Shown: positions 48,410 to 58,552 of the stretch, piece after piece
Layout of the letters: the number at the start of each line of letters is the position of its first letter
Position numbering within the stretch: position 1 is the stretch's first letter
Assembly: GCF_023898315.1 (NCBI RefSeq)
Contig: NC_064617.1
Location: 710,541,202 to 710,605,201, forward strand
Reading direction: 5' to 3'
DNA length: 64,000 nucleotides
Origin: Schistocerca nitens
Taxonomy: Eukaryota; Arthropoda; Insecta; Orthoptera; Acrididae
The notes under the pieces: model-generated
Databases searched by the model: none
Told to the model about the DNA's origin: nothing
What the model saw: only the letters and a program-made list of their open reading frames with translations
Made by a program: the position numbers and the translations under genes

Positions 48410-48869
48410 TATAATCTCTTGCTGGCTAGTATAAATTAAAGAAAATCATAACAACAGAAATGAATAGGCATAAAACAAATGAATTAATGTGAACATTGAA
48501 TATATTGTTACCACCATTAGTGTAGTTTATAATTATCTCATAGCATACAACCCAATGGTGTTAGAACTCATCATGTCACCTATTCATAGTAGACAGTACA
48601 TGTTTGAGAACAGGTGTCAATACTGTGTAAGTGAGGGGAAAGAACTGGACTATCCAAGTTGGTCAAATCATGTTGACTTATTGTTTACTGGTCAAATTGT
48701 GATGCAGAGCCATTGACAGTTTGGAGGTGGTCACAGTTGAGAACAAATGGGCAGGTCGTTAAATGTTCATTTTTACAGATAGCGCAGCAGTCAAGTCACA
48801 GGCTCAACTGCACATGCACTGTCTCTATGTGAGCATAAGGTGGTAGCTATCAGTCAGATATTCATGTTT

Positions 48870-49630
48870 CAAGTGGACATTGTACATAAACACTGGTAAA
48901 TGACAGAGTGACAGAGTGGCAGAAAGGACAACGGTGTTTGGATGTACTTGTGGCCATGAAGTTGCTGGTTTTGCTTGTGTTTCATGATGGACTGTTCAAA
49001 ATGTCTATAAGCAGTCGTGTAACACATGTGGCACCAAAACACAATGTCAGAATTGTGATTGGGAAAAGATCATGAGTGAGAGGGACTGGGGAAGCAGTTC
49101 ACAGCTGGTGAATCACAATTGCTTCCAAACCTGACAGGAATTGCTGCAGGCAGTGAATGAAAGTCCCTTTCAACCTATCAGCAAGAGAACATTGTGACAG
49201 GAACTGCATGCAATGAACATTTCAAGTCAGTCATCTCACATGAGGCCATAGCTGACACAGGCTCATAAAGATGATAATGGGGAAGTTCACTGGGGTAAAA
49301 GAATATGCGACTGATTTTCTGAACACATCTCCACTCTATTACATCTTGACTGGTCTGCAAAATGATATGACTTGAATCTCATAGAAAATCTGTGGGACAT
49401 GTTGGAACAGCAGGTAAAATTTTGAAATCAGCACCTCCACAATTTGATCGAATTATGGAACCAAATCCTGAGGGGCTTGATCTGTATGTGACATACCTGC
49501 ACAATCTTGTGGACTCAATTACTAGACAAATGAAGGTGGTTATCAAGTCCAGGGGCAGAACTAAATGTTATTAAATGATGCTTGTAATGATGTCTCTAGG
49601 GGTGACTAATTTTTTTGTCTGGTGATCTTA
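48870..49630 (+). mobile_element. Tc1-like transposon, internally deleted and decayed
   Basis: The plus strand reads decayed transposase: 'HNCFQT..ELLQAVNESPFQ' around 49110 and 'RPXLTQAHKDDNGEVHW' at 49240-49290, then directly 'LDWSAK.YDLNLIENLWDML' at 49350-49405. The segment containing the first two catalytic Asp residues is missing. The C-terminal part runs to about 49575. A possible end 'GGGGTGACTAATTTTTTTGT' lies at 49598-49617. The left terminus was not found. Confidence 0.6.
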
Positions 49631-49889
49631 TTAGGGCTATGAGGCACACCTATGACTATGGGGCATGACTGTGACCAGCATTTGCTCTCATATATTGAAA
49701 GTAAGAAGGCAAAAACTTCATATCAAATTCATTCATTCACTTTATTTTGCAGATGCCTCCGGGAAGGAGAACTATCAGAGATGTGGTAAAAGTCAAGGTA
49801 TACTTTAACAAAAGACAAGCAAATCATAGACATTTAATCTATATACTGTAATAGTAGAAAACTGTTTCTGTACTGCTTAATGCTGTTCT

Positions 49890-50699
49890 CCATCTACATG
49901 TATATTCTGGAAACAACCATGAGGTGCACGGCAGAGGGCACGTCCCATTGTACCAGTTATAAGGGTTTCTTCCTGTTCCATATGCATATGGAGTGCGGGA
50001 AGAATGATTGTTTGAATGGCGCTGTGTATGCATCAATTATTCCAATCTTATCCTCCAGATCCCTGTATAAGTAATACATAGGGGGTTGTAGTATATCCCT
50101 AGAGAAATCATTTAAAGCCAGTTCTTGAAATTTTGTTAATAGACTTTCTCAGGATAGTTTATGCCTGTCTTCAAGAGCCTAACAGTTCAGTTTCCTTCAG
50201 TATCTCTGCGACACTCTCCAACAGATTAAACTGACCTATGACCATTTGTGCTGCCCATCTCTGTATATGTTCAATATCCCCTGTTGGTCCTATCTGGTAC
50301 AGGTCCCACACACTTGAGCAATGTTCTAGGATGGATCACATGAGTGATTTGTCAGCAACCACTTTTGTGGACTGATTACATGCCCCCAGTATTCTGCCAA
50401 TAAGCTGACATCTACCACCTGCTTTACCCAAGACTGAAACGATGTGAGCATTCCATTTTATATCCCTACAAAGTGTTACACCCAGATATTTGCATGAATT
50501 GGGCAATTCCAACAGTGGCTCATTGATATTATAGTCAGAGGATACTAAGTTTTTGTTTTGTTTTGTGTAGTGCAAAATTTTTTTCATTTCTGAACATTTG
50601 GAGCAAGTTCCCACTCTCTGCACCATGTTGATATCTTATCAAGATCTGACTGAATATTTATGCAGCTTCTTTCAGATAGTACTTCATTATAGATAACTG
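49890..50699 (-). mobile_element. LINE-A 3' end
   Basis: Minus-strand frames read 'VIYNEVLSERSCINIQSDLD' and 'ISTWCREWEL' (50690-50600, just after the RT FADD box) and 'CKYLGVTLCRDIKWNAH' (50500-50440). The 3' end near 49890 shows CATCTACATG and the GCACGGCAGAGGGCAC block shared with other LINE-A copies. Truncated at 50699, where mariner sequence begins. Confidence 0.78.
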
Positions 50700-51041
50700 A
50701 ACCCTTTGCCCACACATTGCTCGGCAAACCGTTGCTCTCCTGCAACAGTTTCAGTGGAACATAATCACCCACCCACCCTATAGTCCTGACTTGGCGCCCA
50801 GTGACTGTCACCTGTTCCCTAGGTTAAAAGAACGTTTGGGCGGAAACAATTCAGCTCCAACGACGAGATGAAAGAAGAGGTTCATAACTTTCTAAACAGC
50901 ATGGCGGCGAGCTGGTATGACATGGGCATACAAAAACTGCCACAACGTCTAAAAAAGTGCATCAACAGAAATGGTGATTATGTCAAAAAATAGTTCAATG
51001 TTCAAGCTGTAAACTGATGTAAACCATTGTAGAAATAAACA
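50700..51041 (+). mobile_element. mariner transposon, C-terminal part of transposase and 3' UTR
   Basis: The plus strand reads 'HPPYSPDLAPSDCHLFPRLK' near 50765-50820, the last catalytic Asp region (DD34D) of mariner transposases. It continues to 'NRNGDYVKK' and a stop near 50990. The 5' two-thirds is missing. The 3' end continues at 52223-52270 after an RTE insertion. Confidence 0.82.
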
Positions 51042-52222
51042 GGTCAGTTTGGATTCCGTAGAAATATTGGAACACGTGAGGCAATACTGACCCTACGACT
51101 TATCTTAGAAGCTAGATTAAGGAAAGGCAAACCTACATTCCTAGCATTTGTAGACTTAGAGAAAGCTTTTGACAACGTTGACTGGAATACTCTCTTCCAA
51201 ATTCTGTAGGTGGCAGGGGTAAAATACAGGGAGCGAAAGGCTATTTACAATTTGTACAGAAAGCAGATGGCAGTTATAAGAGTAGAGGGACATGAAAGGG
51301 AAGCAGTAGTTGGGAAGGGAGTGAGACAGGGTTGTAGCCTCTCCCCGATCCTATTCGATCTGTACATTGAGCAAGCAGGAAAGGAAACAAAAGAAATGTT
51401 CGGAGTAGGTATTAAAATCCATGGAGAAGAAATAAAAACTTTGAGGTTCACCGATGACATTGTAGTTCTGTCAGAGACAGCAAACGACTTGGAAGAGCAG
51501 TTGAACGGAATGGACAGTGTCTTGAGAGGAGGGTATAAGATGAACATCAACAAAAGCAAAAGGAGGATAATGGAATGTAGTCGAATTAAGTAGGGTGATG
51601 CTGCGGGAATTAGATTAGGAAATGAGACACTTAAAGAAGTAAAGGAGTTTTGCTATTTGGGGAGCAAAATAACTGATGATGGTCGAAGTAGAGAGGATAT
51701 CAAATGTAGACTGGCAATGGCAAGGAAAACGTTTCTGAAGAAGAGAAATTTGTTAACATCGAGTATAGATTTAAGTGTCAGGAAGTCGTTTCTGAAAGTA
51801 TTTGTATGGAGTGTAGCCATGTATGGAAGTGAAACATGGACGATAAATAGTTTGGACAGGAAGAGAATAGAAGCTTTCGAAATGTGGTGCTACAGAAGAA
51901 TGCTGAAGATTAGATGGGTAGATCACATAACTAATGATGAAGTATTGAATAGAATTGGGGAGAAGAGGAGTTTGTGGTACAACTTGACTAGAAGAAGCAA
52001 TCGGTTGGTAGGACACGTTCTGAGGCATCAAGGGATCACTAATTTAGTGTTGGAGGGCAGCGTGGAGGGTAAAAATCGTAGAGGGAGACCAAGAGATGAA
52101 TACACTAAGCAGATTCAGAGGGATGTCAGTTGCAATAGGTACTGGGAGATGAAGAAGCTTGCACAGGATAGAGCTGCATCAAACCAGTCTCAGGACTGAA
52201 GACCACAACAACAACAACAACA
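51042..52222 (+). mobile_element. RTE LINE, 5'-truncated copy inserted in mariner 3' UTR
   Basis: Begins abruptly in the RT at 'QFGFRRNIGT' and runs to the CTGAAGACCACAACAACAAC tail. Frames 51210-51593 and 51657-52199 are open, with a stop at the 'L*VAG' position (51207) and another at 51590 plus a small deletion near the end ('AQDRAASNQ', four residues shorter). The catalytic box reads FTDD instead of FADD. Close in sequence to the 13.9-kb copy. Confidence 0.9.
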
Positions 52223-52270
52223 TGTACTTATAAAAAAATAGGAGACCTTACTTTCGGGATTACCCTCGTA
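52223..52270 (+). mobile_element. mariner 3' terminal inverted repeat
   Basis: TATAAAAAAATAGG leads into CCTTACTTTCGGGATTACCC, the type of terminus found at the 3' end of mariner elements, ending near the TA at 52269-52270. It is the continuation of the transposon at 50700-51041. Confidence 0.65.
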
Positions 52271-52783
52271 CCATGTGTATGCCGTATCACTGCCATCTGT
52301 ATACTTGCATATCGCTGTCCCCTGACTTCGGTCACCTCTGTGTATAGACATCGTCCAGTTTTAGCCTCTGCTAAAAGTAGAAGGCATGAAATTAAGCAAT
52401 AAATCCATAAACAAGGTCGGATGTAAAGTCCTATTAGTAAACAAAGTATTATTAAAGGGCGTTAAAGCTGCAACGCCTTCTTTTTTTAAAGTTAATTTGT
52501 CTCTTCACTTTCATCAGAGCAGTCTATCCTAAAAACACTGATTGGACACCAATCTGTAGTTTCACATGCAATAAGTTTGGTGTGCTTCCTGTCAAAATTC
52601 GTTCTTAGGGCGTGACACCTTGTCAAACTCAGCGAATCAGCTTTGTAAGAAAGATAGCAATTTTAGAATCTTGCTCCTCTTGGGAAATATCTGCAGACGC
52701 CCATGGGTCATCGGCAGCAAGTTTTGCACAGCTAGGAGTGAGGAGAACGTGGTGCTACAGTGAGTACGATAGACGGCGTTCAC
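52271..52783. other. Intronic stretch, nothing recognised
   Basis: No coding frame or repeat identified; contains the donor region of the following intron next to 52784. Confidence 0.5.
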
Positions 52784-53115
52784 CTGCGTCCGCTGGTTGA
52801 TGCGGCCGAGGCAGGGGAAGAGCAGCCCGTCAGCGGCCATGGCGTACATGCAGCGCGGCAGCGCGAACAGCGAGCCGAACAGCGTCGTGGTCATGCCGGA
52901 CAGCGCGCCCAGGGCCACGGCCCAGCGAACCCAGGGCAGGCCCAGGCTCGCGAACGCCTCGGGCAGCGCCGCGTCCGGCACGATGCTCGAGAAGGGCTGC
53001 ACCATGGTCAGCGCCGCGCTCACCAGCACGTAGCTCAGCGTCACCACCGACATCGACACGATCGTCGCCTTCGGGATCGACACGCTCGGGTCCATCGCCT
53101 CCTCGCCTGACGTCG
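52784..53115 (-). CDS. CAT amino acid transporter, second exon in window
   Basis: The acceptor CCCACAG|CGACG at 53115 and the donor ACGCAG|GTGAAC at 52784 give 332 bp. The first two bases complete an Ala codon split with the exon at 59944, yielding 'FDSI-ATSGEEAMDPSVSIP', the most conserved block of the family. It continues with two helices, 'IVSMSVVTLSYVLVSAALTM' and 'WAVALGALSGMTTTLFGSLF', then 'ALPRCMYAMAADGLLF' and 'LGRINQRTQ'. The Glu-Glu of GEEA corresponds to residues important for cationic substrate transport in CATs. The exon is strikingly GC-rich compared with the later exons. Confidence 0.97.
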
Positions 53116-53200
53116 CTGTGGGCACAGTTGTACCGTATTACCATTCCTGAAGCTTGTTGAGCACCATCTGCTCAGTCACAGTCTGAGCTCCAGGGGAACC
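53116..53200. other. Intron start (5' side of second exon)
   Basis: Short unique spacer between the exon acceptor and the Tc1-like element at 53203; includes the polypyrimidine region of the acceptor. Confidence 0.5.
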
Positions 53201-53202
53201 TA

Positions 53203-54700
53203 CACCGTGTGATCAAAAGTATCCAGATACCCCTAAAACATACGTTTTTCATATTAAGTGAATTGTGTTGCCACCTACTGCCAGGTGCTCCATGTCAGCG
53301 ACCTCAGTAGTCATTAGACATCGTGAGAGAGCAGAATGGGGCGCTCTGCGGAACTCACGGACTTCGAGAGTGGTCAGGTGATGCGGATCACTTGTGTCAT
53401 ACGTCTGTAAGCGAGATTTTTTTTTTTGTATCCCCCCTGGGAGGCCGCGCGTGGGTAAGGAACAGGAACAGGAAAAGGTACAACACGTTGGTACTGCTGT
53501 ATGAATTTTAATCCCCTTTACTCAAGCAATAAGAATACATAACTTGGAATGAGGTGCGAAGCTGAAGTGTCCTGGCTGGCTGCGCCTGATGAAATGGGCT
53601 GAATCTGTAGCGATGCTTGTAGAGCCGCACAGCAACAACTAGAGGGCGCTATCGTCGGTGTCTCGTGGTAGTGCCAATCTTTGAAACTATGCCGTGGCAT
53701 AATTGATATCACAATTTTCACCCCCTAAACATCCTTAGGTCTACTGTTTCCGATGTGAAGACACGCGTACAGCACAAAAGCGTACAGGCCGACCTCATCT
53801 AACAGAGACTGCCGACAGTTGAAGGGGGTTGTAATGTGTAATAGGCAGATATCTATTCAGAGCATCACACAGGAATTCCAAATTGCATCAGGATCCACTG
53901 CAAGTACTATTACAGTTAGGCAGGAGGTGAGAAAACTTGGATTTCATGGTCGAGCGGCTGGTCATAAGTCATACATCACGTCGGTAAATGCCAAACGACG
54001 CCTCGCTTGGTGTAAGGAGTGTAAACATTGGACGATTGAACAGTATGGAGTGATGGTACACAATGTATCGATCCAATGGCAGGGTGTGAGTATGATGAAT
54101 GGCAAGTGAACGTCATCTGCTAGCGTCTGTAGTGCTAACAGTAAAATTCGGAGGTGGTGGTGTTATGGTATGGTCGTGTTTTTCGTGGATGGTGCTTGCA
54201 CCCCTTGTTGCTTTGCGTGGTACTATCACATCACAAGGCTACATTGATGTTTTAAGCACCTTCTTGCTTCTCACTGCTGAAGAACTATTCGGGGATGGTA
54301 ATTGCATCTTTCAAAACGATCGAGCACCTGTTCATAATGCACAGTCTGTGGCGGAGTGGTTACACGACAATAACATCCCTGTAATGGACTGGCCTGCACA
54401 GAGAGTCCTGAATCAATCCTGTAGAACACCTTTGGGATGGTTTGGAACGTCGACCTCGTGCCAGGCCTCACTTACCGACATCGATACCTCTCCTCAGTGC
54501 AGCACTCCGTGAGGAATGGGCTGCCATACCCCAAGAAACCTTCCAGCACCTGACTCAACGTATGCCTGCGAGAGTGGAAGCTGTCATCAAGGCTAAGGGT
54601 GGGCCACCGCGATATTGAATTCCAGCATTACCGATTGAAGTCGCCACGAACTTGGAACTCATTTTCAGCCAGGTGACCGGATACTTTTGGTCACATAGTG
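53203..54700 (+). mobile_element. Tc1-like transposon with a ~325-bp internal insertion
   Basis: TA flanks both ends (53201-53202, 54701-54702). Left CACCGTGTGATCAAAAGTAT and right complement CACTATGTGACCAAAAGTAT are inverted termini. Coding begins 'MGRSAELTDFESGQV' at 53336. It is broken at about 53412 by foreign DNA and resumes near 53738 as 'LRSTVSDVK'-type sequence. 53819-54109 and 54099-54512 carry the later transposase regions ('GRAAGHKSYITS', 'GGGGVMVWSCFSW', 'IFQNDRAPVHNA'). Several frameshifts make it inactive. Confidence 0.85.
53412..53738. mobile_element. Unidentified insertion inside Tc1-like element
   Basis: About 325 bp separate 'HTSVSEI' from 'LNILRSTVSDVK' of the transposase. 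The insert begins with a T run (53416-53428) and GTATCCCCCC and ends near TTTTCACCCCC. Read on the minus strand it starts TGAAAATTGTG and ends GGGATACA, which could be TG..CA long-terminal-repeat ends, but no clear target duplication was found and no second copy is in the window. Confidence 0.5.
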
Positions 54701-54707
54701 TATATTG

Positions 54708-55605
54708 TTAGGTTGGTGCGTAAGTTCACGACATTTTTGTTTTGCGTGTTGGTATTCCGTTTGCTATGGGTTTCTTTATAGATTGTCATTTTTTATTTGT
54801 AGTTCGCACTTGCTATTTGAGTTTACATATTGTCATTTTCCTCATTTGTAGATAGTGAATGGAGGTGTGGACGTTTGAAAATGGAATTTCGGGTGGGGAA
54901 ATCCGGAACGTTTGCGACATATTCTATTCTATGAGTTCAGTAGAGAGGTGACAGTTGCGGAACAGCCAGAAACATTTGCACTGTGCATGGGAATAATGCC
55001 ACTGGACAGAGCACCGCAAGAAAATGGTTTTTCTCGTTTTAAGGAGGATCGTTTTGACATGAGTGACTCTCTACATTGAGGAAGATCTTTGGAGTTTGAT
55101 GAATATCGTCTAAACGCGTTAATGTAGAATGACCCATGTTACTGTACTCAAGAACTGCAAATATGATGAACTGTGGTCATTCCACCAGTGCACGATGTTT
55201 GCTCACAATGGACAAGTCAATGCTCTAAGTCAAAATCAGGAGGTGGAAGTAAGTCACAGGAAATGAAACATGGCTTCATGACTTCGAACTGGCAACAAAA
55301 CGGAAACACACGGAGTGGCGCCGCACCACCTCTCTGAAGAAAAAGTTCAGAACTCCACCCTCGGCCGGTAAAGTGATGTCGACGGTTTTGTGGGACTCTG
55401 AATGGGTTATTCTGTTTGACATCCTCCCTCACGATGCAACAATCAACTCTGAAGCGTATTGTGCTAACCGCTGGAAACTGAAGAAACGAGGGGAGCTGAC
55501 AAAACTTGATCGGACTGTTTCTCCTCAATCGCCCTACAGCCCGGATCTCACGCCTTCTGACTTCCATCTGCTATTAGGGTCATTGGAAATTTTGGCGATA
55601 GACAT
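54708..55605 (+). mobile_element. mariner transposon, decayed and truncated
   Basis: Opens with TTAGGTTGGTGCGTAAGTTC, a characteristic mariner terminus. Further on it reads decayed transposase: 'GNETWLHDFELATKRKHTEW' (55255-55320), 'GKVMSTVLWDSEWVILFDIL' (55372-55430) and 'SPYSPDLTPSDFHLL' (55530-55575, last catalytic Asp). It lacks the 3' terminus and abuts LINE-C sequence at about 55606. Confidence 0.8.
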
Positions 55606-55804
55606 CTGAGTAAATTATCTTACCACGCCTATTTTCATTCTCTGCTTTCGTATGGCATCATATTCTGGGGAAACTCATCATTGAGTAAAAGAGTGTTCAT
55701 TGCACAAAAGCGTGTAATCAGAATAATTTCTGGAGCTCATCCAAGATCATCCTGCAGATACTTATTTAAAGAGCTAGAAATCTTCACTGTAGCCTCACAA
55801 TATA
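55606..55804 (+). mobile_element. LINE-C, first segment (post-RT region)
   Basis: Reads 'LSYHAYFHSLLSYGIIFWGN' followed by 'RVIRIISGAHPRSSCRYLFK' and 'ELEIFTVASQY', matching the LINE-C copy at 18602-18051. Interrupted at a TA dinucleotide by the DD41D transposon. Confidence 0.85.
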
Positions 55805-57385
55805 CAGGGTGTTACAAAAAGGTACGGCCAAACTTTCAGGAAACATTCCTCACACACAAATAAAGAAAAGATGTTATGTGGACATGTGTCCGGAAACGCT
55901 TAATTTCCATGTTAGAGCTCATTTTAGTTTCGTCAGTATATACTGTACTTCCTCGATTCACCACCAGTTGGCCCAATTGAAGGAAGGTAATGTTGACTTC
56001 GGTGCTTGTGTTGACATGCGACTCATTGCTCTACAGTACTAGCATCAAGCACATCAGTACGTAGCATCAACAAGTTAGTGTTAATCACGAACGTGGTTTT
56101 GCAGTCAGTGCAATGTTTACAGATGCGGAGTTGGCAGATGCCGATTTGATGTATGGATTAGTACGGGGCAATAGCCGTGGCGCGGTACGTTTGTATCGAG
56201 ACAGATTTCCAGAACGAAGGTGTCCTGACAGGAAGACGTTCGAAGCAATTGATCGGCGTCTTAGGAGCACGGAACATTCCAGCCTATGACTCGCGACTGG
56301 GGAAGACCTAGAACGACGAGGACACCTGCAATGGACGAGGCAATTCTTCGTGCAGTTGACGATAACCCTAATGTCAGTGTCAGAGAAGTTGCTGCTGTAC
56401 TAGGTAACGTTGACCACGTCACTGTGTGGAGAGTGCTACGGGAGAACCAGTTGTTTCCGTACAATGTACAGCGTGTGCAGGCACTATCAGCAGCTGATTG
56501 GCCTCCACGGGTACGCTTCTGCGTTTGGTTCATCCAACAATGTGTCAATCCTCATTTCAGTGCAAATGTTCTCTTTACGGATGAGGCTTCATTCCAACGT
56601 GATCAAATTGTAAATTTTCACGAAACAACATGTGTGGGCTGACAAGAGTCCGCACGCAATTGTGCAATCACGTCATCAACACAGATTTTCTGTGAACGTT
56701 TGGGCAGGCATTGTTGGTGATGTCTTGATTGGGCCCCATGTTCTTCCACCTACGCTCAATGGAACACGTTATCATGATTTCATGCGGAATACTCTACCTG
56801 TGCTGCTAGAACATGTGCCTTTACAAGTACGACACAACATGTGGTTCATGCACGATGGAGCTCCTGCACATTTCAGTCGAAGTGTTCGTACACTTCTCAA
56901 CAACAGATTCGGTGACCGATGGATTGGTAGAGGCGCACCAATTCCATGGTCTCCACGCTCTCCTGACCTCAACCCTCTTGACTTTCATTTATGGGGGCAT
57001 ATGAAAGCTCTTGTCTACGCAACCCAGGTACCAAATGTAGAGACTCTTTGTGCTCGTATTGTGGACGGCTGTGATACAATACGCCATTCTCCAGGGCTGC
57101 ATCAGCGCATCAGGGATTCCATGCGACGGAGGGTGGATGCATGTATCCTCGCTTACGGAGGACATTTTGAACATTTCTTGTAACAAAGTGTTTGAAGTCA
57201 CGCTGGTACGTTCTGTTGCTGTGTGTTTCCATTCCATGATTAATGTAATTTGATGAGAAGTAATAAAATGAGCTCTAACATGGAAAGTAAGCGTTTCCGG
57301 ACACATGTCCACATAACATATTTTCTTTCTTTGTGTGTGAGGAATGTTTCCTGAAAGTTTGGCCGTACCTTTTTGTAACACCCTG
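55805..57385 (+). mobile_element. DD41D (rosa-like) mariner-superfamily transposon
   Basis: 1,581 bp between TA dinucleotides (55803-55804, 57386-57387). The terminal inverted repeats, beginning CAGGGTGTTACAAAAAGGTA, match almost perfectly over at least 50 bp. The transposase is broken by two frameshifts. The insertion lies exactly within a Tyr-Ile codon run of LINE-C, so its removal leaves the LINE frame continuous. Confidence 0.93.
56113..57183 (+). pseudogene. DD41D transposase, two frameshifts
   Basis: It starts 'MFTDAELADADLMYGLVRGN' with a 'LYRDRFPERRCPDRKTF' helix-turn-helix region (DUF4817-like), shifts frame near 56285 and continues 'RPRTTRTPAMDEAILRAVDD' and 'LFTDEASFQRDQ' (first catalytic Asp). 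It shifts back near 56625 and ends 'MWFMHDGAPAHFSRSVR' (second Asp) and 'SPRSPDLNPLDFHLWGHMK' (third Asp). By hand count 41 residues lie between the second and third Asp. With frames restored it would be about 356 residues, a normal length. Confidence 0.88.
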
Positions 57386-57387
57386 TA

Positions 57388-57692
57388 TATATTCACTTAT
57401 GAAGTTTGTTATTAACAATCCAAACGAATTCAAAAGTAATAGCAGTGTACATGGCTACAACACTAGGAGAAAGGATGATCTTCAGTAGTCAAGGTTAAAT
57501 CTAACTTTGGCTCAGAAGGGGGTAAATTATGCTGCCACAAAGGTCTTTGGTCACTTACCTAATAGCATCAAAAGTCTGACAGATAGCCATATGGCATTTA
57601 AAAGGAAATTAAAAGAATTTCTTAATGGCAACTCCTTCTACTCATTAGATGAATTTTTGGATATGGTAAGTGGGTAATTTCCCAACCTCCAC

Positions 57693-57697
<5 letters not shown>
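57388..57697 (+). mobile_element. LINE-C, second segment
   Basis: Continues LINE-C after the DD41D insertion: 'YSLMKFVINNPNEFKSNSSV', 'YNTRRKDDL', 'LAQKGVNYAATKVFGHLPNS' and 'KEFLNGNSFYSLDEFL', matching 18350-18060 on the minus strand. One stop (TAG near 57487) and small indels. The AT repeat follows. Confidence 0.85.

Positions 57698-57772
<75 letters not shown>
57698..57772. repeat. (AT)n microsatellite
   Basis: About 75 bp of uninterrupted AT dinucleotide between LINE-C and the foldback element. Confidence 0.97.
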
Positions 57773-57775
<3 letters not shown>

Positions 57776-58306
57776 TAAATTGACGCATGAAACACCCGAT
57801 ATGCCCTGCTAGCGCACGTCCTGAAGCTCAGGCGTGAACCTCATGCTGCCCGTAATCGCGATGTGATTGACATGCATAATCACACTTCCATACATATCAA
57901 GAGGTCCGAGACGAATAATACGGTCTGCTGCCATCCTGCTGCGATTACGGGCAGCATGGGGCTAACGCCTGTGCCTCAGGACGAATGCTAGCAGCGCATG
58001 TCGGTTGTTTCAAGCGTCAACTTCGCGTCTCAATATCTCGGGATGTAATGGGACTATTGCGATGCAATCAACGTCATTGTGTATGTACTTTGTCATGCTA
58101 TGGATTGCTGAAGAAAAAATATAGGTGGCCAATTTAAAAAAAACATAAGTTTGTGTTGAAAAACACATATGCTTTCGTTTTAGAATCTTTCCAAATATGT
58201 ACATTCATGGGCCCCAGCCCTACATTGATACCGGTAAAAGTCGTTTTCCAATAGCTGTTACTGTTCCAGAGATATTTTGGGTGGACAAGATAGCTGGGAC
58301 ACCCTG
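57773..58306. mobile_element. Foldback MITE inserted in LINE-C 3' UTR
   Basis: 57779-57866 and 57946-58025 are imperfect inverted repeats (GACGCATGAAACACC against the complement of GTTTCAAGCGTC; CATGCTGCCCGTAATCGC shared exactly). The right end is CACCCTG followed by TA (58307-58308), the terminus type of the CAGGGTG group. The left terminus is missing, perhaps lost in the AT repeat. Subterminal blocks (TATCTCGGGATGTAAT, AAGTTTGTGTTGAAAAACA) resemble those of the larger foldback at 60820-62118. Confidence 0.7.
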
Positions 58307-58308
58307 TA

Positions 58309-58443
58309 TATTGAGTGTCATGTAATATTTTGTCTAATGTAATATCTTGTATAGACACCTTTTATTAACCTGACACGTTCCACATCATTACGAAGTGTCG
58401 TATTCATGATCTATAGAACATGTGCTAATCTAATCTAATCTGG
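58309..58443 (+). mobile_element. LINE-C 3' terminus with TAATC repeats
   Basis: Contains the CTGACACGTTCCACATCATT segment and ends in three TAATC units (58425-58440), the same tail as the minus-strand LINE-C copy at 17912-17926. Confidence 0.8.
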
Positions 58444-58552
58444 ATGCACTCCACGGGAAGCAGTACGTGGAAGATGGTGATGTTATTGAGGCTGCAAGAC
58501 GTAGGCTCTGACGTCGACCAGTAGAGTGGAACCATACAGATATACAGGCCCT

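Noticed and set aside
52760-53110. Plus-strand frame of 116 codons rich in Arg, His and Gln over the second transporter exon
   Set aside because: It lies exactly opposite the GC-rich exon, whose minus-strand frame matches CAT proteins and has proper splice sites.
57698-57772. CRISPR-like or satellite array
   Set aside because: Simple AT dinucleotide repeat without spacers; nothing in the window suggests a prokaryotic origin or CRISPR.
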